DNA from: Skermanella aerolata KACC 11604
Lineage (GTDB): Bacteria; Pseudomonadota; Alphaproteobacteria; Azospirillales; Azospirillaceae
Assembly (NCBI RefSeq): GCF_000936425.1
Contig: NZ_AVFK01000001.1
Span: forward strand, 558,001 to 622,000
Reading direction: 5' to 3'
DNA length: 64,000 bases
The position numbers and the translations under genes were made by a program. Below, piece after piece: positions 21,191 through 28,624 of this stretch (its first letter is position 1; the number at the start of each line of letters is the position of its first letter). The notes beneath the pieces were generated by a model, which ran no database searches, was not told the origin of the DNA, and saw nothing but the letters and a program-made list of their open reading frames with translations.

Positions 21191-22444
21191 ATGCCCATCC
21201 GGCACGACCGCTTCGGGCATCCCGTGACGACGGCGACATCCGCCACCGTCGAAGCGATCGACCGCTTCACCCTCGAAGTCCTCAGCCATGGCAAAGAAGC
21301 CGGCGCCCTGCTTGCCGCCGCCGAGGCCGACCCGGACTGCGGATTGCTCCAGGCCTATGCCGGCGCGCTCTACCTGTTCCTCCAGACAGCCGAAGGGATG
21401 GACAAGGCCGCACCGTACCTGACCCGAGCCCGCACCGTCGTCAGCACCGCATCCGAACGGGAGCGGCTGACGGTGGCGGCGCTCGATGCCTGGGGAACGG
21501 GTGAACCCGAACGGGCGCTCGACCTTCACCGCCGCATAGCGCTGGCGTGGCCGCGCGACCTGCTGAACCTGAAGCTGGCCCAGATCCACCAGCTCAACCG
21601 GGGCGACCGTGCCGGGATGCGGGCGCTTGCCGAAGCGGCGCTGCCGCATGGTCGGGAGTACAGCTACGCCTGGGGCATGCTCGCCTTCGCGCTGGAACAG
21701 GCCGGGGCGCTGGATGCCGCAGAGGACGCGGGACGCCGCGCGGTCGGCATGAACCGGGACGACCCATGGGCCCAGCACGCCGTCGCCCATGTGCTGGAAG
21801 CCCGCCGCGATCCGGACGGCGGCTTGGCGTTCCTGGGGCCGCTGTCCGGCACCTGGGACCGCTGTTCCAGCTTCATGTACACCCATAACTGGTGGCATGC
21901 CGCCCTGTTCCGGCTCGATCTGGACGATGCCGCCGCCGCGCTGGCGCTGTTCGACGCCCGCGTCTGGGGCGTCCGCAAGACTTATGTCCAGGACCAGGTC
22001 AACGCGGTCTCGCTGCTGTCGCGGCTGGAGCTGCGGGGCGTTGACGTCGGAAGCCGCTGGGCCGACGTTGCGGTCCATGTCGGTCCTCGCATCAACGACC
22101 GGCAGAACGCCTTTCTCGACCTCCACTACCTCTACGCCCTGGCGCGGGCCGGCGAGGACGACGCGGCGGCGGAAATGCTGGCGGGGATGCGCGCCCATGC
22201 AGTGATCGCTTCCCCAGCCAGCCGTGTCATCTGGAGCGAAATCGCCATTCCCGCCGCTAGCGGCCTCGCGGCCCATGCGCGTGGCCGCTGTGCCGAGGCG
22301 GCATCCGCCCTCGGCTCCGTGCTTCCGCGCATGTTCCTGCTCGGCGGCAGCACGGCCCAGCAGACGTGGTTCGAGCAGCTTTATCAGGACAGCCGCAGGC
22401 AGCTCGAGTCCGCTCCAACCCTTTGGCCAGGGATATGCGCGTGA
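21191..22444 (+). CDS. TTC38-type tetratricopeptide-repeat protein
   Basis: A 417-residue soluble helical-repeat protein resembling the TTC38 family, with characteristic stretches DDPWAQHAVAHVLEARRDP and FMYTHNWWHAALFRLDL and conserved His/Trp residues uncommon in plain TPR scaffolds. No signal peptide is seen, so it is probably cytoplasmic. TTC38 proteins occur in animals and bacteria, and no reaction is assigned; the His-rich conserved core hints at more than scaffolding. It starts 4 bases after the DoxX-like gene and its last 10 bases overlap the start of the lipoprotein hydrolase, so it belongs to the same coupled operon. Confidence 0.8.
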   Translation: MPIRHDRFGHPVTTATSATVEAIDRFTLEVLSHGKEAGALLAAAEADPDCGLLQAYAGALYLFLQTAEGMDKAAPYLTRARTVVSTASERERLTVAALDAWGTGEPERALDLHRRIALAWPRDLLNLKLAQIHQLNRGDRAGMRALAEAALPHGREYSYAWGMLAFALEQAGALDAAEDAGRRAVGMNRDDPWAQHAVAHVLEARRDPDGGLAFLGPLSGTWDRCSSFMYTHNWWHAALFRLDLDDAAAALALFDARVWGVRKTYVQDQVNAVSLLSRLELRGVDVGSRWADVAVHVGPRINDRQNAFLDLHYLYALARAGEDDAAAEMLAGMRAHAVIASPASRVIWSEIAIPAASGLAAHARGRCAEAASALGSVLPRMFLLGGSTAQQTWFEQLYQDSRRQLESAPTLWPGICA

Positions 22445-23283
22445 CCTGCAAGACCGCGATACGCGCCGCCGGAATGATCGTCGCCGCCTTCGGCATCGCC
22501 GCCTGCGACATACCGGGACCGGTGACCCTGCCCGAGACGATGGCGCCGTTCCGGCACACCCTGCTGCTGGACAGGGCCCCGCAAGATGCGGAGCCGGTCA
22601 CGATCAGCTATCTGGCGTCGGGAGATGCCACGGCCCCCCGGCTGATCCTGATCCACGGTACTCCCGGTTCCGCCGCCGGCTGGGCCGACTTCCTGGCCGA
22701 ACCGCCGTCGGGCCTCGAAGTCGTGGCGCTCGACCGTCCCGGTTTCGGCGACAGCGGTCCGGAAGGAGCGCTCACCAGCCTGGACCGTCAAGCCGATGCG
22801 GTGGCGGCCTTCCTGCCATCCGGCCGCGGCGCCATCCTGCTGGGCCATTCGCTGGGAGGGCCGATCGCAGCCCTCGTCGCCGCGCGCCATCCGGAACAGG
22901 TGAGGGCGCTGATCCTGCTGGCGGCCTCGCTCGATCCGGAAATGGAGGAGGTGCATCCGCTCCAGTGGGTCGGAGCCTGGGCTCCTGTCCGGGCATTCCT
23001 GCCGCGCATGATCCGCAACGCGAACGCCGAACTGCTCGACCTCAAGCCTCAACTTGAAGCACTCCGTGCCGAGTTGCCGCTGATCCGCTGCCCGGTGCTG
23101 ATCGTCCACGGCACCAGGGACGATCTGGTGCCCTTCTCGAATGCCGCCTATTCGGCCGCCAAGCTCAGCGGCGCCTGCTTGGTCGAAACCGTCGTGCTGG
23201 AGGGGGCCGATCACTTCCTCCCCTGGAACGCCACCGCCGCCGTGCGTGACGCCATTGCCCGCGCGGGAGACATGACATGCTGA
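22435..23283 (+). CDS. Alpha/beta-hydrolase lipoprotein
   Basis: A 282-residue enzyme. The ATG at 22435 overlaps the end of the TPR gene and gives a lipoprotein signal with lipobox GIAAC (Cys about 23), so the mature protein should be tethered on the periplasmic side. The hydrolase core has the oxyanion strand ILIHGTPGSAAGW, nucleophile motif GHSLGG, Asp in HGTRDDLVP and His in GADHFLPWN. The triad looks complete. The substrate is unknown; context with DedA and ATP-grasp suggests a lipid or envelope ester/amide. Its end overlaps the DedA gene (ATGCTGA). Confidence 0.85.
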   Translation: MRVTCKTAIRAAGMIVAAFGIAACDIPGPVTLPETMAPFRHTLLLDRAPQDAEPVTISYLASGDATAPRLILIHGTPGSAAGWADFLAEPPSGLEVVALDRPGFGDSGPEGALTSLDRQADAVAAFLPSGRGAILLGHSLGGPIAALVAARHPEQVRALILLAASLDPEMEEVHPLQWVGAWAPVRAFLPRMIRNANAELLDLKPQLEALRAELPLIRCPVLIVHGTRDDLVPFSNAAYSAAKLSGACLVETVVLEGADHFLPWNATAAVRDAIARAGDMTC

Positions 23284-23915
23284 CAATGCCTGCCGACTGG
23301 CTGGGCGGGCTTTCCGCCATCCTGGCGTTCTCGACCGAGCCCTGGCTGCTTCTGCCGTCGCTGGTCCTGATTACCTTCCTGCTGGAAGATGCTGCGATAG
23401 CAGCCGGTGTCGCACTCGCCCTCAACGGCACGATCGGCTGGGAGGCGGCGTTCGCGGCCGTGGCCGGAGGGATAGCGCTGGGCGACATCGGCCTCTATGG
23501 GATGGGACGCCTGGGTGTCCGCATTCCGGCACTCCGCCGCCGCCTGAACGACGCACCCGTCCAGCGGGCTCGCGCCGTCCTTGTCGGCCGGTTGACCGCA
23601 GCCGTCCTGATCGCCCGCATCGTGCCGGGCCTAAGGTTCGCGACCTACACGGCGGCAGGGGTCCTGGGAGTATCGTTCCCCAGGTTCGCTGCCCTGGTCT
23701 GCGTCGCGGTCGCCGTCTGGACGGCGGGCCTCTTCTGGCTTGCGGCATCTTTGGGACGCACGCTCGGCGACGCATTGGGGAGAGCGACCGGCCTCGATCC
23801 GACCACGGCCGTAATCCTTGCCGTCCTGTCCCTGGCAATCCTGGCGACCGGGACGCCGCGCCTGCTGCGCTGCTTCTCATCGGCCAAATCGGTCAATACC
23901 GGAGCCTCATCATGA
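23277..23915 (+). CDS. DedA/VTT-family membrane protein
   Basis: A 212-residue polytopic protein of the DedA (SNARE-associated/VTT) family. It has an acidic reentrant segment (LVLITFLLEDAAIAAG), GDIGLYGMGRLG and the basic-proline motif IARIVPGLRFATYTAAG typical of DedA. Recent work shows DedA proteins can move lipids such as undecaprenyl phosphate or phosphatidylethanolamine across the membrane. The start overlaps the hydrolase stop and the end overlaps the ATP-grasp start (ATGA), so the three are translationally coupled. Transported lipid unknown. Confidence 0.85.
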   Translation: MLTMPADWLGGLSAILAFSTEPWLLLPSLVLITFLLEDAAIAAGVALALNGTIGWEAAFAAVAGGIALGDIGLYGMGRLGVRIPALRRRLNDAPVQRARAVLVGRLTAAVLIARIVPGLRFATYTAAGVLGVSFPRFAALVCVAVAVWTAGLFWLAASLGRTLGDALGRATGLDPTTAVILAVLSLAILATGTPRLLRCFSSAKSVNTGASS

Positions 23916-25072
23916 CCATGCTCGCCGAAGCGCCAATCCAGGACCGCGCCGCACCGGAAAGCACAGCATGGCCGATTCCGCATGCCGGAATGCCGCCGCT
24001 GGATCTATCGGGAGACCAGCTCAGCGATTTCGAGTTCTGGTCGATGCGGCGGTTCTACTGGCCGGTAGCGCTCTATTCGCTCTGGCTGATGGTCCGCTAT
24101 CGCGGCATCACCCTGCCGACCGCCGCCAACCCGTCCTTCCCCGGCGGTGGCTTTTCCGGCGAGTCGAAATCCGCGATCCTCGACCTCGCCTGCGCCTCTG
24201 CTCCCGGCCATATCGCTCCGTTCATCCCGATAGACCGTCCGGAACAGCCCGACGATCCGACAGCCGAAGCGCTGGCGGCCGAGGCGGCGATGAAGGCCGG
24301 CGGTCTCGGCTTCCCAATCGTTGCCAAGCCGGACCTTGGATGCCGGGGCGCCGGGGTCCGACTGGTCCGCGACCTGGGGCAATTGGCGAAGTACCTGGAG
24401 GGCTTTCCGCCCGGAGCGCGGCTGATCCTGCAACGCTATGTCGCCTTCGAAGCCGAAGCCGGCGTCTTCTATGTCCGCATGCCGGGGGAGGCCAAGGGGC
24501 GCATCGTATCCCTGACCCTCAAATACTTCCCCTACGTCTATGGCGACGGCCGCTCGACCCTGCGCCAACTGATCCTGGCCGACCCGCGCGCCGGCCGCGT
24601 ACCGCACCTATACCTGCCGCGCCACGCCGACCGGCTGGATCACGTCCCCGAAGCGGGCGAGCCGGTACGGCTCGCCTTTGCCGGCAGCCACAGCCGGGGC
24701 AGCATCTTCCGCAATGGCAGCCATCTCATTACGCCGGCCATGACCGCCCGGTTCGACGCCATCGCCCGTTCGATGCCCGAGTTCTGGTTCGGCCGCTTCG
24801 ACATCCGCTTCGCCGATATGGAGCGTCTCCAGGCCGGCGAAGACTTCACCATCATGGAGATCAATGGTGCCGGGGCGGAGATGACCCATGTCTGGGACCG
24901 CTCGACCCCGCTCCGGCGGGCTCGGCGGGACATCATGGAACAGTACCGCCTGCTGTTCGCCATCGGCCGTGCCAACCGTGACCGGGGGCACCGGGGCCAG
25001 GGCCTGCTGGAGTTCTGGCGCGCCTATCGCCGCGAAAAGACGCTGACGCCGCTCTATCCGCCGACGCAGTGA
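23912..25072 (+). CDS. ATP-grasp ligase, D-Ala-D-Ala-ligase-like
   Basis: A 386-residue protein. An N-terminal region with an aromatic, membrane-interfacial helix (FWSMRRFYWPVALYSLWLM) precedes an ATP-grasp fold: VAKPDLGCRGAGVRLV (nucleotide-binding Lys and Gly-rich loop), RLILQRYV, and the Mg-binding end FTIMEINGAGAEMTHVWD. Such enzymes couple a carboxylate to an amine or thiol through an acyl phosphate. The acceptor cannot be read from sequence. Its start overlaps the DedA stop, so its product may be handled by the DedA protein and the periplasmic hydrolase. It is the last gene of the operon and converges with the HerA-like ATPase gene 10 bases later. Confidence 0.82.
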   Translation: MTMLAEAPIQDRAAPESTAWPIPHAGMPPLDLSGDQLSDFEFWSMRRFYWPVALYSLWLMVRYRGITLPTAANPSFPGGGFSGESKSAILDLACASAPGHIAPFIPIDRPEQPDDPTAEALAAEAAMKAGGLGFPIVAKPDLGCRGAGVRLVRDLGQLAKYLEGFPPGARLILQRYVAFEAEAGVFYVRMPGEAKGRIVSLTLKYFPYVYGDGRSTLRQLILADPRAGRVPHLYLPRHADRLDHVPEAGEPVRLAFAGSHSRGSIFRNGSHLITPAMTARFDAIARSMPEFWFGRFDIRFADMERLQAGEDFTIMEINGAGAEMTHVWDRSTPLRRARRDIMEQYRLLFAIGRANRDRGHRGQGLLEFWRAYRREKTLTPLYPPTQ

Positions 25073-25082
25073 TGGCGGCGCC

Positions 25083-26612
25083 TTACGCCACGTCGAACAG
25101 GTCGCCGCCCTGGGGCGCCGCCGGATCGTCGGCGGCATTGGGGTCTCCCGGCGCGGTTTCCCAGCCCAATCCGGGAAGCGCTATGATCCGGTTGCCGCCC
25201 CGGTCGTTGCGTGTGACGACGAACCCGCGCTGGTCCATGTAGCTCAGCAGGCGCCGCGCGCGGCCGTTCGACCGGCTGCCGACGGCGCGGGCCAGCTCGG
25301 CATCGGACGGGCAGGGTGCCTTCTCGATCGCGGCGCGGGCGATCAGCAGGAAGACGCCCTGGATGTCCTCCGGCAGGCCGGCGGCCAGGACGGTCGCCTG
25401 TTCCCATTCCGGCCCGTCGGCTGTTTCGTTGCGCACGCCGGCCCGCGCCGCGGAAAGCCGGCGCTTGAAGGCCGCCAGATCCAGGGGGGCTCCCGGTACC
25501 TTGTGGATGCGGCAGCGGACCAGGAAGTCCTGGTACAGCACCGCGACCGACCGGAAAGCCGCCTCCTGGTCCTCCAGGATCTTCCGCAGGATGTCGTCGA
25601 GCAGCGGTTCGCGGTCGACTTCGGGTCCCTGTTCCTCGACTTCTTCGGGCGGCGCGCTCAGCACCGGCCTCGACTGCGCCAGCTGGAACAGGATATCCAT
25701 GTTCTGCGGCGGCGGGGGCATCGGCTTCCGCACGCTGGGCCGGACCAGCGGCTCGGGCTCGCCTGGTGCCAGGATCAGGTCGCGGGCATCCTCCGGGGCT
25801 GTCGAGGGTAGGGGAGTCAGCTTGGGGCTTCCGGTCCGTCCCGTCGTCTCGACGCTGCCGATCCGCAACGGCAGCGGCCGTCGCGACAGGGCAGGGCCAA
25901 GGGCTATGAAATGACCGCGCTCAAGGTCGCGGAACATCTCGGCCTGCCGCCGTTCCATGCCGAGAAGGTCGGCCGCGCGCGCCATGTCGATGTCGAGGAA
26001 TGTGCGGCCCATCAGGAAGTTGGATGCCTCGGCCGCCACGTTCTTGGCAAGCTTCGCCAGGCGCTGGGTCGCGATCACGCCGGCAAGGCCGCGTTTGCGG
26101 CCCCGGCACATCAGGTTGGTCATGGCGCCCAGCGACACCTTGCGCGCCTCGTCGGAGACTTCGCCGGCTGCGGCGGGCGCGAACATCTGCGCCTCGTCCA
26201 CCACCACCAGCATCGGGTACCAGAAGTCCCGGTCGGCGTCGAACAACCCGCCCAGGAAGGCGGCGGCGTGGCGCATCTGAAGCTCGACGTCCAACCCCTC
26301 CAGGTTGACGACGACGGAGACCCTGTGTTCCCGGACACGCGCGGCGATCCGCTGGAGCGCCCCTTCGGAATGGGCGGAGGCGTCGACCACCACGTGGCCG
26401 AACTTTTCCGCCAGCGTCACGAAATCGCCTTCGGGATCGAGGATCGCCTGCTGGACCCAGGAAGCGCTTTGTTCGACCAGGCGGCGCAGCAGGTGTGACT
26501 TGCCGGAACCGGAATTTCCCTGCACCAGCAATCGGGTAGCCAGCAACTCCTCCAGATTGAGCGTCGCCGGTCCACCGTTCTGCGTCGACCCCATGTCGAT
26601 GCTGACTTTCAT
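25083..26612 (-). CDS. HerA-like (DUF87) ATPase
   Basis: A 509-residue P-loop ATPase of the HerA/FtsK superfamily: Walker A GNSGSGKSHLLRRL (Lys 38), Walker B MLVVVDEAQMFAP, and CRGRKRGLAGVIATQR as sensor-like motif. A Pro-rich linker (about 260-320) precedes a helical region and a C-terminal winged-helix-like domain (SDAELARAVGSRSNGRARRLL). HerA-type pumps normally act on DNA with a nuclease such as NurA; none is adjacent, so the partner is unknown. The ATG at 26612 has GGAG 5 bases upstream; a GTG at 26615 is an alternative. Single-gene unit; a standalone house ATPase rather than part of a defence island, since neighbours are not defence genes. Confidence 0.82.
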   Translation of the reverse strand: MKVSIDMGSTQNGGPATLNLEELLATRLLVQGNSGSGKSHLLRRLVEQSASWVQQAILDPEGDFVTLAEKFGHVVVDASAHSEGALQRIAARVREHRVSVVVNLEGLDVELQMRHAAAFLGGLFDADRDFWYPMLVVVDEAQMFAPAAAGEVSDEARKVSLGAMTNLMCRGRKRGLAGVIATQRLAKLAKNVAAEASNFLMGRTFLDIDMARAADLLGMERRQAEMFRDLERGHFIALGPALSRRPLPLRIGSVETTGRTGSPKLTPLPSTAPEDARDLILAPGEPEPLVRPSVRKPMPPPPQNMDILFQLAQSRPVLSAPPEEVEEQGPEVDREPLLDDILRKILEDQEAAFRSVAVLYQDFLVRCRIHKVPGAPLDLAAFKRRLSAARAGVRNETADGPEWEQATVLAAGLPEDIQGVFLLIARAAIEKAPCPSDAELARAVGSRSNGRARRLLSYMDQRGFVVTRNDRGGNRIIALPGLGWETAPGDPNAADDPAAPQGGDLFDVA

Positions 26613-26932
26613 CACCTCTCCTCTGCCCCGTCGCGGCTCGACTTCCCGCTCCGGATATCGTGTCCCCTCCTATACCTGAAAACCGCCGCATCTCAAAACG
26701 GCGACCGACGGCCGTACGCCGTCCTTGCCCACGCGCCACCGCCGCCGACAGGAGAAGGTGCGGCGCCGGCACCGGACAGGGGTTCATGATTAACCGTAAA
26801 ATAGCGAAGAAAATAATTAACCAAAACTATAAGTAATCATTCGGTGCGGCATTTTTTTACATCGCTTGGTGGAGGATGAATGTCAGCCCGGTAACTTGTA
26901 TGTTGGCTAGGTATTCCACCCTGAGGCAACAG
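26613..26932. other. 320-base divergent intergenic region
   Basis: No further gene is seen. About 26785-26870 is strongly AT-rich and contains two TTAACC motifs (26790-26795, 26817-26822), the half-site type bound by CtrA. The full TTAA-N7-TTAA site is not present. It must hold promoters for the ATPase and the HPt gene. Confidence 0.4.
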
Positions 26933-27718
26933 ATGACGAGCGAGAAGGATATAGATGCCGATCTGGTTGCCGAACTTCTGCCATTTTTTATCGATGATGT
27001 TGTGGAGCGGCTCGGCAATGTCGAGCAGATGGTTGTATCGTTTTCTAAGAATCTGAACGTCAAGCCGGATTCATTCGAATTACTGCGCAACGTCCATAGC
27101 ATCAAAGGGTCGGCGGCGAGTTTCGGCTATCCCACTATTGCTTTGATTTCGCATCATCTTGAAGATTACATTATTGCGACCGGAAACTTCAGCGAAACCG
27201 CAGTCGACGGCATGCTGGAGCATGTCCACGCCATCGGCGCGATCGTGGAGGCCCGGCGCGATCCGGGAAGCGAGGAAGGCCGGCGGATACTCAAGTCGCT
27301 GCCCGATTTCCATCCCACGCAGACCCAGCGGCGGGCGCAGGGGCAGAAGACGGTATTGTTCATCGGTCCTCGCAACATCCAGTTGCGCCTGATGGAGCCG
27401 GAGATCCGCGCCGGCGGCTTCCGGCTGGTCGTCCTGTCCAATTCCTTCCAGGGTATCGAGAGCGCCATCCGGACCCGCCCCGACCTGATCCTCATCAGCA
27501 ACATCATCGACATCCTGGATGGCGTGGATGTGGCCCGGATGATCCATGCGGCCGAGATGACGCATCATGTCCCTCTCGTCATCGTCGCATCCAAACTCGA
27601 TGCGGAGCCGGTTCGAAACCGGCTTCACCGCTTGAACGAAAAAGTCCTGGTCGTGCGGAAGGGGGAGGATTTCTCCGCCGATTTCGCCTATGCGATCGTC
27701 AAGCTGGGGGTGGTCTGA
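26933..27718 (+). CDS. HPt domain fused to degenerate (pseudo-) receiver
   Basis: A 261-residue cytoplasmic signalling protein. Residues about 1-100 form an HPt four-helix bundle with phospho-His 55 in RNVHSIKGSAASFG. Residues about 135-255 align with a CheY-type receiver, but the acidic pocket is replaced by FIGPRN and the acceptor Asp position reads LILISNIID, so it should not be phosphorylated. The start at 26933 is chosen because GAGG lies 6 bases upstream; the ATG at 26876 has GGAGG immediately adjacent, with no spacing. No kinase is adjacent. It could accept phosphate from an orphan hybrid kinase, such as the one at 3747-7526, though that is speculation. Confidence 0.75.
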   Translation: MTSEKDIDADLVAELLPFFIDDVVERLGNVEQMVVSFSKNLNVKPDSFELLRNVHSIKGSAASFGYPTIALISHHLEDYIIATGNFSETAVDGMLEHVHAIGAIVEARRDPGSEEGRRILKSLPDFHPTQTQRRAQGQKTVLFIGPRNIQLRLMEPEIRAGGFRLVVLSNSFQGIESAIRTRPDLILISNIIDILDGVDVARMIHAAEMTHHVPLVIVASKLDAEPVRNRLHRLNEKVLVVRKGEDFSADFAYAIVKLGVV

Positions 27719-27802
27719 CGCGACAGGACTTGCGGGCGCTGCCCCGAGAGGCCTAACTCCACCCCTTGGCGCAGCGGCGTGACATCGTTCAGGGGAATAC
27801 AC

Positions 27803-28588
27803 ATGACTGATCGCTTGATCGCCGAACGGCAGGGGCCGGTCGGCTGGATCACCTTCAACAATCCCGAGCGTCACAACGCGATGAAGCTGGAGATGTGGGA
27901 AGCCTTGCCCCAGGCGCTCTCCATGTTCGAGGCCGACGATGGGATCAAGGTCATCGTCCTGCGTGGGGCGGGCGACAGCGCCTTCGTCTCCGGCGCCGAC
28001 ATTTCGGAGTTCGAGAAGCATCGGGCGTCGTCGGAGGAAGTGGCAGCCTATGACGACTTGGCGGCCGCGTCGATGAGAGCCCTTCAGATAATTCCCAAGC
28101 CGACGATCGCCATGATACGGGGCTATTGCATCGGCGGCGGCCTTGGGCTGGCCATCAGCTGCGATCTGCGGATCGCGACCGAAGGCTCCATCTTCGCGCT
28201 CCCGGCGGCACGGCTCGGCGTCGGCTACAGCTTCGACGGCGTCAAGCGCCTGCGCGATCTGGTCGGTCCCGCCTTCGCCAAGGAAATCTTCTTCACGGCC
28301 CGCCGGTTCCAGGCGCCGGAAGCCCTGCGAATGGGCTTGATCAATCGGATGACGGACGATGTCGGCCTGGAAAGCGCCATCGACGAGCTCTGCGCCTCGA
28401 TCGCGGACAACGCGCCGCTGACTGTCCGATCCGCCAAGCTGATGATCGAGGAACTCGACAAGCCGGCGGGCGAGCCGGACTACCGGCGCTGCGAAGACCT
28501 CATGAAGGCCTGCATCGCCAGCGACGACTATGTCGAAGGCCGAACCGCCTTCATGGAAAAGCGGAAGCCGGTGTTCCGCGGCCGGTGA
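27803..28588 (+). CDS. Enoyl-CoA hydratase/isomerase family protein
   Basis: A 261-residue crotonase-fold enzyme acting on an acyl-CoA in the cytoplasm. Oxyanion-hole segments FVSGADISEFE and RGYCIGGGLGLAISCDLR are intact. Of the two catalytic Glu of hydratases, the first position (usually PE before the GIIP loop) reads LPAARLGVGY, so that Glu is absent, while a Glu remains in FAKEIFFTARRF. This suggests an isomerase or other crotonase reaction rather than straightforward hydration. GGGGA precedes the ATG at 27803. It stands alone 84 bases after the HPt gene and ends at a hairpin shared with the convergent gene. Confidence 0.85.
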   Translation: MTDRLIAERQGPVGWITFNNPERHNAMKLEMWEALPQALSMFEADDGIKVIVLRGAGDSAFVSGADISEFEKHRASSEEVAAYDDLAAASMRALQIIPKPTIAMIRGYCIGGGLGLAISCDLRIATEGSIFALPAARLGVGYSFDGVKRLRDLVGPAFAKEIFFTARRFQAPEALRMGLINRMTDDVGLESAIDELCASIADNAPLTVRSAKLMIEELDKPAGEPDYRRCEDLMKACIASDDYVEGRTAFMEKRKPVFRGR

Positions 28589-28597
28589 AGTCTCGAC

Positions 28598-28619
28598 GCA
28601 GGTTCCCGAGGGAACCTGC
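28598..28619. terminator. Perfect hairpin between convergent genes
   Basis: GCAGGTTCCC (28598-28607) and GGGAACCTGC (28610-28619) form a 10-bp stem with a GA spacer. No T-run on either side, so termination here would be weak or factor-assisted. Confidence 0.5.
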
Positions 28620-28624
28620 CGTCC

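Noticed and set aside
25083-26612. HerA-like ATPase as part of a defence island
   Set aside because: Neighbours are an envelope operon and a signalling gene; no nuclease or other defence gene is adjacent.
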